A DNA stretch of 64,000 nt from Oscillatoriophycideae cyanobacterium NC_groundwater_1537_Pr4_S-0.65um_50_18 (GTDB taxonomy: Bacteria > Cyanobacteriota > Cyanobacteriia > Elainellales > Elainellaceae). The notes under the pieces were generated by a model that saw nothing but the letters and a program-made list of their open reading frames with translations, searched no databases and was not told the DNA's origin. Where the stretch lies: assembly GCA_016208305.1 (NCBI GenBank), contig JACQYI010000056.1:124001-188000 (forward strand), written 5' to 3'. The translations under genes and the position numbers were made by a program. Positions 17,205-26,269 of this stretch are shown here, piece after piece. The stretch's first letter is position 1. Each line of letters begins with the position of its first letter.

Positions 17205-17408
17205 TTAGTTGAGATAGTCCAAGTTGAAAGTCTCGGTTCGTTGCAGCCGCTTGCGGATCATGGAAGGAAGAGCGATCGGCCATAAAATCGTTGCCACGGC
17301 CAAAACTACCCAAGAAGCGACGTGAGTTTTAGGTGTAGTGGTATCTTTCAGGAAAGCATGGAGTAAAGTGCCAAAGACTACCGCTGCGCCTGTAATGTAT
17401 AGTGTCAT
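17205..17408 (-). CDS. Small two-helix membrane protein of unknown function
   Basis: 67 residues with two hydrophobic helices: LYITGAAVVFGTLLHAFL near the N-terminus and HVASWVVLAVATILWPIALP in the middle. They are followed by a basic stretch, MIRKRLQRT, and an acidic end. Composition and layout are typical of cyanobacterial conserved small membrane proteins, but I do not recognise the family. Support comes from its position before a convincing terminator and the lack of a better frame. Start: ATG at 17406-17408 on the minus strand with a weak GAGAAAG upstream. Confidence 0.65.
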   Translation of the reverse strand: MTLYITGAAVVFGTLLHAFLKDTTTPKTHVASWVVLAVATILWPIALPSMIRKRLQRTETFNLDYLN

Positions 17409-17640
17409 CTCTGCTTTCTCGTATTTCAGTGAGTTACCTAATGTGTCTATAGAACCACCTGCGTGGAACGAAAGCTATTGCTGGAAATACCGAACTGCGC
17501 GGGGCTTTCTCGACCTGTAGGAGCAGTTCTCCGTAGTTTCTGGTATGAGCCTGCTATATCGCCGATTTATCCTGTTAGCGAAGGGCAGCGGGTGAAAGAA
17601 GGAAAAGCCTTTGTGGCGCTCAGGTCAATCGCTCCGGTCA

Positions 17641-19917
17641 ATGACGCAACCTTCCCTCGATCCGCAGACTCCATTGATTGAACAAATTAAAAAGCTGGTG
17701 CAGGACACCCTACTGAGTTGGGGATTGCCCGGAGCTGGATTGGGTTTGACTGTGCATTTTGGCATTCAGGGAAATTGGAGTGGCGCGATCGCTGCTCTCA
17801 TAGGCACCGCCATCCTCACGTTTCTGCTAAAGTTTTTCACCAAGCTCGATCCGCGCTTAGACGCCCTAGCGGAGTGGAGCGTCAGCCAGTTTGAACAGTC
17901 CATTCTGCGGCTATGGTGGAGCGCTACTGGACAATTTCAGGGCAAATATTACCAGACGCTAATCTATCGGCTGCGAGACTTTCGCGTGCAGGGGTTAAAG
18001 ACCAAAGGGCCGTTTTCCCTGGACTTGCAGAAGGTATTTGTGCCTTTAAAGGTAGCTCCTGAGAGTGCCGATCGCATTCCTTCGGCTTTGATCCAAACGC
18101 TGGCACAGCCTAGAGAAGAGGGCAAGCTTAGCATCTGGAATATTCTGGCCGTTTTGCCGCAACAGCCCAGCTTTCGGCGCATGGTGATTTTGGGGCCTCC
18201 GGGTTCGGGCAAAAGTACCCTGCTAGAACACCTGACGCTCAGCTATGCCCAGAATTCCCGTATCCCTCGGCTAATTCCAGTGCTGCTGTACCTGCGAGAT
18301 GTGCAGGAGGCGATCGCTGCCGATCCATCCCCGACCCTAGCGGCCTTGATTGAGCAACAGGAGAGCCTAAAAGACCTGAAGCGATCGCCTGACTGGTTTG
18401 AAGTGCGGCTAAAGCAGGGCAAATGTCTGGTGTTGCTGGATGGGCTAGATGAAGTTGCCGATCTGCATCGTCGGCAGCAGGTGAGTCGATGGTGCGATCA
18501 CCAGATGCAGCGCTATCCGACCACAGCCTTTATTCTTACCTCGCGTCCTTTTGGCTACCGATCGGCTCCTTTGATGCAAGTGGGCATGGTGCTAGAGATC
18601 CAGCCGTTTGACCTGAAGCAGATGCAGCAGTTTATTCAAAACTGGTATTTGCAAAACGAGATCATGCGGCGATTGGGCAAAGAGGATGCGGGGGTGCGCC
18701 ACCAGGCAGAGCGCCAATCTCGTGACCTGATTCAGCGCATTCAGGACAGTCCGGCGATCGCCGCTATGGCGCTAAATCCGCTGCTGCTCACCATGATTGC
18801 CACCATTCACTGCTATCGAGGCGCGCTACCCGGACGCAGAGTAGAGCTATATGCCGAAATTTGTGATGTGCTGCTGGGGCGCAGACAGGAAGCTAAGGGG
18901 CTACCCGACCCGCTAACCGCCACCCAAAAGCGATCGGTGCTGCAAGTGCTGGCGCTAAACCGTATGAGAAAAGCGTCGGGTGACTTTACGCTGTTGCAGG
19001 GGAGTTTGCTGATTCAAAAGAAGCTAGTAGCGGTGGCGGGAGATAGCGTTTCGCCAGAAGCATTTCTCAAACAGGTCGAGAATGTCAGCGGTCTGCTGCT
19101 GGAAAAAGAATCGGGCAAGTATGCCTTTGCCCACAAGAGTTTTCAGGAATATCTAGCATCGGCACAGGTGAAAGAGAGCCATCAGGAAATCTTGCTGGCT
19201 CGGCATATTGACGACCCTTGGTGGGAGGAAACAATCCGCCTCTATGCCGCCCAGAGCGATGCCAGTTATTTAATCTCTACAGCTTTGCAAAAGGGCACAG
19301 TAGCCGCCCTCAGCTTGGCCTATGACTGCCTAGAAGAAGGCTTAAGCGTTGAGGATGGCAGAGTCCGTAAGGAGCTAGAAGATGCGCTCGAAAAAGGTTT
19401 AGCGGCGATCGATCCAGCCATCTTTAAACTCGCCGCAGAGGTGAAGCTCCAGCGGCGCTTGGGCAAGCTGCTCCGAATTGACGATCGCACCGAAATTGAT
19501 CAGGGCTACATTAGCTGCGCCGAATATCAGCTTTTTGTAGATGAGAAACGGCTCTCTGGCGAACATTATCAACCGCCGCATTGGATCGGCGATCGCTTCA
19601 CGCCCGGAACGGCAAATCAGGCGATCGTTGGAGTCCGAGCCAGCGATGCAGAAGCCTTTTGTGACTGGCTCACCCAACATAGCAGCGACTTGGGCGAAAC
19701 CTATTTAGAAGGTGAAACGGCTGTTTTTACAGGTGACTTTCGCTTTCGATTGCCTACCCTCAGCGAAGTTCAGAACCATCCTGTTGCCTTACCGATCGGC
19801 TGCTGGTGTTGGGATGGCGATCGAATTGTGGGTGGCGCAGGGGTAGGTGACCGAGGGCGTGATGCGCATCGTACCCTCGCATGGGAAGGCATTCGGATTG
19901 TTCGCTGCCTCCGCTGA
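17641..19917 (+). CDS. NACHT NTPase with N-terminal membrane segments and C-terminal FGE/CLec-like domain
   Basis: 758 residues. The N-terminus has hydrophobic segments at about 27-65 (LLSWGLPGAGLGLTVHFGI, AIAALIGTAILTFLLKF). A NACHT NTPase follows: the P-loop GPPGSGKST at about 185-193 and Walker B CLVLLDGLDEVAD at about 262-274. ILTSRPFGYR is the sensor region, and YAFAHKSFQEYLAS marks the end of the winged-helix part. The final ~120 residues resemble a formylglycine-generating-enzyme/C-lectin fold: EIDQGYISCAEYQLFVDEKR, RLPTLSEVQNHP, WCWDGDRIVGGAG and IRIVRCLR. NACHT proteins are NLR-like switches and several act in phage defence; this one could be a membrane-linked sensor. The ATG at 17641 is used; an earlier GTG or ATG adds ten residues at most. 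Confidence 0.85.
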   Translation: MTQPSLDPQTPLIEQIKKLVQDTLLSWGLPGAGLGLTVHFGIQGNWSGAIAALIGTAILTFLLKFFTKLDPRLDALAEWSVSQFEQSILRLWWSATGQFQGKYYQTLIYRLRDFRVQGLKTKGPFSLDLQKVFVPLKVAPESADRIPSALIQTLAQPREEGKLSIWNILAVLPQQPSFRRMVILGPPGSGKSTLLEHLTLSYAQNSRIPRLIPVLLYLRDVQEAIAADPSPTLAALIEQQESLKDLKRSPDWFEVRLKQGKCLVLLDGLDEVADLHRRQQVSRWCDHQMQRYPTTAFILTSRPFGYRSAPLMQVGMVLEIQPFDLKQMQQFIQNWYLQNEIMRRLGKEDAGVRHQAERQSRDLIQRIQDSPAIAAMALNPLLLTMIATIHCYRGALPGRRVELYAEICDVLLGRRQEAKGLPDPLTATQKRSVLQVLALNRMRKASGDFTLLQGSLLIQKKLVAVAGDSVSPEAFLKQVENVSGLLLEKESGKYAFAHKSFQEYLASAQVKESHQEILLARHIDDPWWEETIRLYAAQSDASYLISTALQKGTVAALSLAYDCLEEGLSVEDGRVRKELEDALEKGLAAIDPAIFKLAAEVKLQRRLGKLLRIDDRTEIDQGYISCAEYQLFVDEKRLSGEHYQPPHWIGDRFTPGTANQAIVGVRASDAEAFCDWLTQHSSDLGETYLEGETAVFTGDFRFRLPTLSEVQNHPVALPIGCWCWDGDRIVGGAGVGDRGRDAHRTLAWEGIRIVRCLR

Positions 19918-20308
19918 GGAACTTTAGCCAAAACGAGAGCAGGCACATAAGGTCGTTATAGCCATAGCTAGGAGTTTTTTGGAGGTGCGCGCAGCGTCCA
20001 CAAAACTGTCCCCGGCCTAACCCTTGTGACTCTGGCTATGGCTCAAGCTATGGCTCAAGATAGGCGATCGCAGCAGCTATTAGCTTTACTTATATTTCTT
20101 GAAAAAACTGTGATAGCAGATGGATTCCCTAGGGGCGATCACTGATGTACGATAAAGAGTAATTTCAATAGACAAGCTTAGTTTCATAGAGAATACTCTA
20201 TTTCCTCCAAAGGCTGAGGCAATCCCTCGAAACGCAGTTTTCTCTGAGTTTCCTGAGTTGCCCCTGAGGTGACTTCATGCCTTATTAGACAATTTTACAA
20301 ATATAAGG
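19918..20308. other. Intergenic region upstream of the ndhF-ndhD-cup operon
   Basis: 391 bases. It contains the 12-bp tandem duplication at 20036-20059, whose CTATGGCT word is complementary to AGCCATAG near 19961-19968, so a hairpin of about 90 bases can form. The region should hold the operon promoter. I could not find a convincing CcmR or NtcA site. Confidence 0.5.
20036..20059. repeat. 12-bp tandem duplication
   Basis: CTATGGCTCAAG occurs twice in direct contact (20036-20047, 20048-20059). Confidence 0.85.
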
Positions 20309-22201
20309 ATGCTGTCGATGCTCCAATTTTTAGTTCAAACCGCATGGTTTATCCCCTGTTACCCCCTCGTGGGCATGGTGCTATCGATCGCCTGGTTTCC
20401 GGCCATCACCCGCCGCACAGGCCCCCGACCTGCGGGATATATCAACGCTATCACTACTTTTTTGGCCTTACTGCATGGGGTATTAGCCCTGTTCTTAACG
20501 TTGCATCAGCCCCCACAATACCTCTCGGTTTCCTGGCTCCAGGTAGCAGGGCTAGATTTGAGTATTCCGGTAGAACTTTCAGCACTGACGATCGGGGCAA
20601 CGGTTCTAATTAACGGTCTGAATTTTCTGGCGCAAATTTATGCGATCGGCTATCTAGAAATGGATTGGGCTTGGGCACGCTTTTTTGCCATGCTGGCGCT
20701 GTTTGAAGCGGGGATGTGTGCCTTGGTGCTATCAAACTCGCTGTTTATCAGCTACATGATCTTAGAGATTTTGACGCTGGGAACCTACATGCTGATTGGG
20801 ATGTGGTTCAATCAATCGCTGGTGGTGACGGGCGCGCGCGATGCGTTTCTCACCAAGCGGGTGGGCGACTTGTTTCTGCTGATGGGGGTGTTGGCTATCT
20901 ATCCCTTAACCGGCACTTGGGACTACAGCGAGTTGGCAACTTGGGCTGAAACTGCCCATATTGATCCGACTCTGGCAACTTGGGTAGGCTTGGGTCTACT
21001 GGCAGGGCCAATGGGCAAATGCGCGCAGTTTCCCCTGCATCTGTGGCTCGACGAAGCGATGGAAGGGCCTTTACCCAGCACCATCCTGCGAAATTCAGTG
21101 GTGGTGGCAACCGGAGCCTGGGTGTTGGTGAAGCTAGAGCCTGTGCTGTCGCTGTCGCCTGTGGTCATGAGTGTGACGATCGCCATTGGGGCAGTTACCG
21201 CCATCGGCGGCACGCTGATCGCCATTGCCCAGATTGACGTAAAGCGATCGCTTTCTTATCTGGTGAGTGCTTACATGGGCGTGGTGTTCATTGCGGTGGG
21301 CAGCCACCAAACCGAGGCGGCTCTCTTGCTGGTGCTCACCCACGGCATTGCGATGGCGGCACTGGTTGCCAGTACGGGATCGATCGTGCTGAATACGGTC
21401 ACGCAAGATTTGACGCAGATGGGCGGTCTGTGGTCACGCCGACCGATCACGGCTCTGTCGTTTATTGCAGGTGCGATCGGGCTAATCGCACTGCCGCCCT
21501 TTGGCACCTTTTGGACGATGCTGAAACTGGCAGATGGGCTGTGGGCAACGCAGCCTTGGCTGGTGGGCTTGCTGCTGTTGATTAATAGCTTGGCAGCCTT
21601 TAGCCTGACCCGTACTTTTGGCCGGATGTTTGCAGGAGCTTCTCACGCCATGACCGTGCGATCGCCCGAAAATATCTGGTCAGTAACGCTGCCGATGGCT
21701 GTTTTAGCCGGGTTCTCGCTCCATGTGCCCCTGATTTTGCAAAGCCTCAATCTGCTGCCCGCATGGGAAAACCTCAATATCAATCTGGCCTTGCTGCTGG
21801 CCTGGTCAAGTCTTTTTGGCATGAGCTTGGGTGGAATCATCTACATCGGTAACTTTGTGGCCAAGCCGATTCGTCTTCCTTGGGCACCGCTGCAAAATCT
21901 TCTGGCCTATGACTTTTACACCCCTACGCTCTATCGCTCTAGCGTAGTTGGCAGTGTCGATATTGTGTCTCGGCTGACGGACTGGCTCGATCGCTTTGTT
22001 GTGGATGGATTCGTTAACTTTGTCGGTATCTCTTCGCTGTTTAGTGGCGAAGCGCTGAAATACGGCAACTCTGGTCAGAGTCAATCCTACGTACTGACGA
22101 TCGTGTTTGGCTTAGTGATTACGGCTTTTCTGGTGAGCTGGTCGTTTTTGTCTCAGCTACAAATCACAACTCAGATCGTTTCTTTGGTTATTGGCAGTTA
22201 A
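20309..22201 (+). CDS. ndhF: NDH-1 CO2-uptake subunit NdhF (NdhF3/NdhF4 type)
   Basis: 630 residues, highly hydrophobic, about 16 membrane helices of the antiporter-like NuoL/NdhF family. Key blocks: FLTKRVGDLFLLMGV, GPMGKCAQFPLHLWLDEAME, GPLPSTILRNSVVVATGAWV and IAQIDVKRSLSYLVSAYMG, holding the conserved Lys/His of the proton channel. The nearby CO2-hydration gene shows it belongs to an NDH-1MS-type complex that hydrates CO2 in the thylakoid, not the respiratory NdhF1 type. The start, with WFPAITRRTGPRPAGY, resembles NdhF4 as I remember it, but NdhF3 cannot be excluded without alignment. ndhD starts 22 bases after its stop. Confidence 0.9.
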   Translation: MLSMLQFLVQTAWFIPCYPLVGMVLSIAWFPAITRRTGPRPAGYINAITTFLALLHGVLALFLTLHQPPQYLSVSWLQVAGLDLSIPVELSALTIGATVLINGLNFLAQIYAIGYLEMDWAWARFFAMLALFEAGMCALVLSNSLFISYMILEILTLGTYMLIGMWFNQSLVVTGARDAFLTKRVGDLFLLMGVLAIYPLTGTWDYSELATWAETAHIDPTLATWVGLGLLAGPMGKCAQFPLHLWLDEAMEGPLPSTILRNSVVVATGAWVLVKLEPVLSLSPVVMSVTIAIGAVTAIGGTLIAIAQIDVKRSLSYLVSAYMGVVFIAVGSHQTEAALLLVLTHGIAMAALVASTGSIVLNTVTQDLTQMGGLWSRRPITALSFIAGAIGLIALPPFGTFWTMLKLADGLWATQPWLVGLLLLINSLAAFSLTRTFGRMFAGASHAMTVRSPENIWSVTLPMAVLAGFSLHVPLILQSLNLLPAWENLNINLALLLAWSSLFGMSLGGIIYIGNFVAKPIRLPWAPLQNLLAYDFYTPTLYRSSVVGSVDIVSRLTDWLDRFVVDGFVNFVGISSLFSGEALKYGNSGQSQSYVLTIVFGLVITAFLVSWSFLSQLQITTQIVSLVIGS

Positions 22202-22223
22202 CTTAACCTATCCTCTTTATCCT

Positions 22224-23732
22224 ATGCTGAGCGCTCTCATTTGGCTTCCCGTTCTAGGTGCAGCAGTAGTCTCCTGCTTACCCGCCTCTCAGTCCCATCA
22301 GCAGATTCGTGCAGGTGCCGTCTGGCTGACGGGTGGAGTCCTGCTCTGGACAATCTGGCTATTAACTCAGTTTGATATTGGCAATTCAGGGCTGCAATTT
22401 CGAGAATATTTGCCCTGGATCGAAACCCTAGGGCTGAACTACGAGCTAGGGGCAGATGGCTTAGCGATCGTCATGCTGGCTCTCAATAGTTTTCTCACCT
22501 GGATTGCGCTGTTGAGCAGCAGCCAAACCACCGAGCGCCCTCGCCTGTTTTACTCTCTGATTCTGCTGATCAGCGGCGGTGTTGCTGGCGCGTTTTTAGC
22601 CCAAAATCTGCTGCTCTTCTTCTTCTTTTATGAGCTGGTGCTGGTGCCTTTTTATCTGCTCATTTCCATCTGGGGCAGCGATAAGAAAAGCTATGCAGCT
22701 ACCAAATTTTTGATCTACACGGCAACATCTGGCATTTTAATTCTGGCCGGATTCCTCGGATTGGTTTGGTTGACCAAGGCGGCTGACTTCTCCTATCAGT
22801 CGGTGCTGGGGCAGACATTGCCGCTGGGTTTACAGTTCATTCTGCTGGCTCTGCTGATCGTTGGGTTTGGCATCAAGATTCCCCTAGTGCCTTTTCACAC
22901 TTGGCTACCTGACACCTATGTGGCCGCTTCCACACCCGTGGTGATTTTGCTGGGTGGCGTGCTGGCAAAGCTGGGCACCTACGGCATCTTTCGGTTTGGG
23001 CTGGGGCTATTTCCGCAAGCTTGGGCGATCGCCTCTCCCTATCTGGCTACTTGGGCTGCTATCAGCATTCTGTATGGCGCTATGGCGGCGATCGCGCAAA
23101 AAGACATCAAGCGCATGGTGGCCTATAGTTCGATTGGGCATATGGGCTACATCTTGCTAGGGGCAGCCGCTTTAACGCCGCTAGCCTTAGTTGGTGCCGT
23201 CTCGCAAATGGTGGCGCATGGATTGATTTTGGCGCTGCTGTTTCACTTAGTGGGCGTGATTGAAACTAAGGTAGGCAGCCGAGAGCTAGATGTGCTCAAT
23301 GGCTTGCTCAACCCGATTCGGGGTTTGCCCTCCGTGGCTTCTCTGCTGATTTTGGGAGCGATGGCCAGCGCCGGAATTCCGGGATTGGCAGGTTTCATTG
23401 CTGAATTTCTGGTGTTTCAGGGCAGCTATGCCGTGTTTCCTTGGCAAACGCTGCTAGCGGTCATCGGGACAGGACTCACAGCCGTCTACTTTGTGATCTT
23501 GCTGAATCGCACCTGCTTTGGCAAATTGGACAACAAGATTGCCTATTTTCCTAGAGTGGACTGGTCTGACAAAACTCCCGCCTTGATTTTGGCAGTTCTG
23601 ATTTTGTTTTTAGGCATCCAGCCTGTGTGGCTGGTGCGCTGGACAGAGACAACCACTACAGCTTTGGTGGCGACAATGCCCGACCGGGCGATCGTGGTTA
23701 GGGTAAATGCGCCGAGTGCGTCAGTGCTTTAA
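22224..23732 (+). CDS. ndhD: NDH-1 CO2-uptake subunit NdhD (NdhD3/NdhD4 type)
   Basis: 502 residues, membrane subunit of the NuoM/NdhD family with about 14 helices. Motifs: LLLFFFFYELVLVPFYLLIS with the conserved Glu, FGIKIPLVPFHTWLPDTYVA, STPVVILLGGVLAKLGTYGI and IAQKDIKRMVAYSSIGHMGY. It pairs with NdhF in the distal proton-pumping arm of the CO2-uptake NDH-1 complex. I prefer the ATG at 22224, which gives a typical MLSALIWLPVLGAA start; a TTG at 22191 in frame would overlap ndhF by 11 bases. Confidence 0.93.
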   Translation: MLSALIWLPVLGAAVVSCLPASQSHQQIRAGAVWLTGGVLLWTIWLLTQFDIGNSGLQFREYLPWIETLGLNYELGADGLAIVMLALNSFLTWIALLSSSQTTERPRLFYSLILLISGGVAGAFLAQNLLLFFFFYELVLVPFYLLISIWGSDKKSYAATKFLIYTATSGILILAGFLGLVWLTKAADFSYQSVLGQTLPLGLQFILLALLIVGFGIKIPLVPFHTWLPDTYVAASTPVVILLGGVLAKLGTYGIFRFGLGLFPQAWAIASPYLATWAAISILYGAMAAIAQKDIKRMVAYSSIGHMGYILLGAAALTPLALVGAVSQMVAHGLILALLFHLVGVIETKVGSRELDVLNGLLNPIRGLPSVASLLILGAMASAGIPGLAGFIAEFLVFQGSYAVFPWQTLLAVIGTGLTAVYFVILLNRTCFGKLDNKIAYFPRVDWSDKTPALILAVLILFLGIQPVWLVRWTETTTTALVATMPDRAIVVRVNAPSASVL

Positions 23733-23734
23733 CC

Positions 23735-23764
23735 TTTAAGGCTATTTGATTTAAGGCTATTTGA
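23735..23764. repeat. 15-bp tandem duplication
   Basis: TTTAAGGCTATTTGA occurs twice in direct contact (23735-23749, 23750-23764), immediately after the ndhD stop codon. Confidence 0.9.
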
Positions 23765-23815
23765 AGCTTTGGTGAGCCGCCGAACAGAACCTTTGAACGG
23801 ACATTGAATCGGAAG

Positions 23816-23843
23816 TCCCCCAGAGTTGGGGGATTTAGGGGGC
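23816..23843. repeat. Short CCCCC/GGGGG hairpin repeat
   Basis: Stem TCCCCCA (23816-23822), loop GAGT, stem TGGGGGA (23827-23833), followed by TTTAGGGGGC. This sequence type is, from memory, a widely scattered small repeat in filamentous cyanobacteria. It lies between ndhD and the CO2-hydration gene and could attenuate read-through. Confidence 0.65.
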
Positions 23844-23891
23844 AATTAAAATTCGCAATCCATTCCTTTATCACAATCTCTGACTCAAGCT

Positions 23892-25199
23892 ATGACAACC
23901 ACCCTTGCAGCTTCAACGATCGCTCAGTTACCGCCTTCCACGCACGAATTTGCCGACATTATCCACCGCTTAGAGTCCGGTGGGGCGATGCTGCCGGATA
24001 CACCTGAGAACCTGATGCAGATCATTGGGCTATACAAAGCCTATGCGGTGCCAATGGATTTTTACTGGCGCGATCTGCTGTACATTGCCGAGCATGTGTT
24101 TCTTAATCCGCTGCCGTTTTTCAAATACTTCATCTCACAGGACTATCTCGATCGCCCCAATCATTATGCCGGGGAAACCGCCGACCTGCGGGTCTGGCGC
24201 GGCAGAGCCTCGGCTCACCCTGAGCTGTTGGAATTCATGGCTAAAGGCGAAACCCGATCAAAACTGCCCCGGTTATTTCACCACCTTTGGCACGATCGCA
24301 TCAATATGGAGTTTGCCGAAGAATGTATGCGATCGATGCTCTGGCATGGACGCGACATGGGCATGGGACAGTTTGATGCTTACCTCGACAGCGAAGAATA
24401 TCGCCAAAACGCCGATCGCGCCATTAAAGCCTACTTCAAAGGCAATCCTGCGATGCTGGGGCTATATAAACTCTTCCCCGAAATGTTTTTAGAGCAGGTG
24501 CGGCAACTGTCCTACTATTCCAACCTGGGGCTATTTTGGGAAGTCATGGCTCCCGTGTTTTTTGAAATGTCGGATCTGTACGACGAAGGTAAGATCGCCA
24601 GCGTCCCCGATGCGATGAATTTCTTGGTGAACGGTATCTTTGCGATTGCCGGACGACCGATCTATCACCATCTCTATGTCGGTGATGAATGCTATGAGAT
24701 CGTCCCCAAGTCCAAAGGCTTTATGTGGTTGTATGAGGCCGCTTTACCTTATGTAGAAGCTGTGTTTTACCGCACTTCTCCCTTCCGAGGCACCAAATCT
24801 TACAACGCCCAAGCTGGACAGGTGCCTGCCCAACAAAAAGATTTTCACTATGGCGTGCTGTATGCCGACAAGTTTCCGGTTGGCTCTGCTGGGATTCCGC
24901 CCACGTTACTCGCGCAGGATATGCTGCACTTTTTGCCGCCTTACCTCGTGGAATACTATCAGCAGCACTGCCGGGGTGAGGATGACATGCTAGTGCAGTT
25001 GGCGGTTAGCTTTCAGCGATCGATGTATTGCGTAACCTCGGCTGTGATTCAAGCACTCCGGACGGCTTTGCTGTATCCCCTGGATGATCCCAACCCAGAA
25101 CATCTGCTGGCAAACCGCAAGTTTTTTGAATCTCAGCTCGATCGATTCAAGCGATCGGAGTCGCGCATTCGAGAAATTCAGTCTCAGGAGTACCGCTAA
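23892..25199 (+). CDS. CO2 hydration protein, CupA/CupB (ChpY/ChpX) family
   Basis: 435 residues. It is the hydrophilic partner of the NDH-1MS or MS' complex that converts CO2 to bicarbonate at the thylakoid, driven by plastoquinone reduction. Family blocks seen: GGAMLPDTPENLMQIIGLYK, YAVPMDFYWRDLLYIAEHVF, HDRINMEFAEECMRSMLWHG and SPFRGTKSYNAQAGQVP. There is also LPPYLVEYYQQHCRGEDDML and the ending TALLYPLDDPNPEHL. The many conserved His/Cys/Asp residues fit a carbonic-anhydrase-like zinc site (established idea for the family). Gene order ndhF-ndhD-cup supports an operon. No cupS-like gene follows, which leans to the constitutive CupB type, whereas the length leans to CupA. Confidence 0.92.
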   Translation: MTTTLAASTIAQLPPSTHEFADIIHRLESGGAMLPDTPENLMQIIGLYKAYAVPMDFYWRDLLYIAEHVFLNPLPFFKYFISQDYLDRPNHYAGETADLRVWRGRASAHPELLEFMAKGETRSKLPRLFHHLWHDRINMEFAEECMRSMLWHGRDMGMGQFDAYLDSEEYRQNADRAIKAYFKGNPAMLGLYKLFPEMFLEQVRQLSYYSNLGLFWEVMAPVFFEMSDLYDEGKIASVPDAMNFLVNGIFAIAGRPIYHHLYVGDECYEIVPKSKGFMWLYEAALPYVEAVFYRTSPFRGTKSYNAQAGQVPAQQKDFHYGVLYADKFPVGSAGIPPTLLAQDMLHFLPPYLVEYYQQHCRGEDDMLVQLAVSFQRSMYCVTSAVIQALRTALLYPLDDPNPEHLLANRKFFESQLDRFKRSESRIREIQSQEYR

Positions 25200-25560
25200 A
25201 TTGAGGCTCCCAGTCTTGCAGTCTCAGGGCCTACTCTAACAATCTCCACAGAAATAACTTAAAGAACTTTTTGAGAGTGTGTGACGGAGCCGCACGTTCT
25301 CAAAAAGTTCTTTGTTTTAATTTTCTAAGGAGCCTCAGCCCGTGGAAACATGGAATACTGAGAATCTCACCGAGGAACGGGTTGCCGAGTATTGAGAACC
25401 TCATCGGAATCCATCAAATCAGGACAGCAATAACTTTGTTAGAGTGAAACTTTAAGTCTTTGCTCAACCTCTGCACTTTCAGTAAAGGGAGCTTGAGTTA
25501 AGGATTGACTTCTACTGAACTTTTACTGAAATGACGTCTATTCGTTCGTAACCTTGAGCA
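25200..25560. other. Intergenic region between cup and the gvpF/L-like gene
   Basis: 361 bases. The hairpin at 25261-25313 ends the NDH operon. The rest contains no frame I can support and should carry the promoter of the next gene; TACTGAACTTTTACTGAAAT at 25513-25532 is a short repeated word. Confidence 0.5.
25261..25313 (+). terminator. Hairpin terminator after the NDH-1 CO2-uptake operon
   Basis: Perfect 16-bp stem, AAAGAACTTTTTGAGA at 25261-25276 with 25298-25313, extended by an inner GTGTG/CGCAC pairing and followed by GTTTTAATTTT. Confidence 0.85.
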
Positions 25561-26241
25561 ATGTATACCTATGCGTTTCTTCCTAATCTGGATGCTTCTC
25601 TAAAGCTACCCACAGGAATTGCAAAACCTGTTGAGCTGCTTCGAGTGCATGAGTTGGCTGCTCTCATTGAACCTGATCTAGAAGTGGCAAACTTACAGGA
25701 GAGTGACGATCGCTTGATGCGTGCCATCGTGTCGCACGATCGGGTGATTCGGCAGATGTTTCAACAGACAGCGCTGCTGCCGCTGCGTTTTGGCACCCAG
25801 TTCGTTTCGCAACAGGGATTGATCGAGCACTTACAGGCTCACCAAAGCGAGTATGTTGCCAAGCTAGCGATGCTAAAAGGTCGAGCAGAGTATTTACTCA
25901 AGCTGGTTCCTGTTCCCTTGGCAGAAATTCCGATCGCTGCAGAGGTGAAGGGCAAAGCCTATTTCTTAGCCAAAAAACAGGCTTACGAAGCGCAGACGGC
26001 TTGGCAACAGCAGCAGCAGGCAGAGTTGCAACAAATTGCCGAAGCGATCGCTCTCCAATATCCCAACTGGGTACGTGGAGAGTCGAATAGCGACGCTAAG
26101 GGCACCATTGAGCGATTTTACATTCTGGGCGATCGAATTCAGGAACGCTTGCTCTACGAACATTTCAAAACATGGCAAATGCAGTATTCCGCCTGGGAAA
26201 TCAGTTTAGAGGAGCCTTTGCCACCCTACCATTTCGTCTAA
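25561..26241 (+). CDS. GvpL/GvpF family gas-vesicle-type protein (orphan)
   Basis: 226 residues with the GvpF/L pattern: an N-terminal YTYAFLP strand, VHELAALIEPDLEVANLQES, then RAIVSHDRVIRQMFQQTALL and PLRFGTQFVS. A long charged helical second half ends with an IRFYILGD-like strand and WEISLEEPLPPYHFV. GvpF/L proteins are minor parts of gas vesicles and chaperone GvpA. No gvpA, gvpN or gvpJ is present within the window, and the neighbours are a membrane protein (EcsC) and the NDH operon. Either this is a lone homologue with another role, or the gas vesicle genes lie elsewhere. The gene starts at ATG 25561, and convergent ecsC begins 28 bases after its stop. Confidence 0.82.
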   Translation: MYTYAFLPNLDASLKLPTGIAKPVELLRVHELAALIEPDLEVANLQESDDRLMRAIVSHDRVIRQMFQQTALLPLRFGTQFVSQQGLIEHLQAHQSEYVAKLAMLKGRAEYLLKLVPVPLAEIPIAAEVKGKAYFLAKKQAYEAQTAWQQQQQAELQQIAEAIALQYPNWVRGESNSDAKGTIERFYILGDRIQERLLYEHFKTWQMQYSAWEISLEEPLPPYHFV

Positions 26242-26269
26242 TGTCAGGCTTGGGGCATAGCCACAGCCT

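Noticed and set aside
17641-19917. Diversity-generating retroelement cassette around the NACHT gene
   Set aside because: The C-terminal fold would suit a DGR target, but no reverse transcriptase, accessory gene or template repeat lies in the window.
23816-23843. Riboswitch between ndhD and cup
   Set aside because: Only a small CCCCC/GGGGG hairpin of the scattered repeat type; no conserved riboswitch core.
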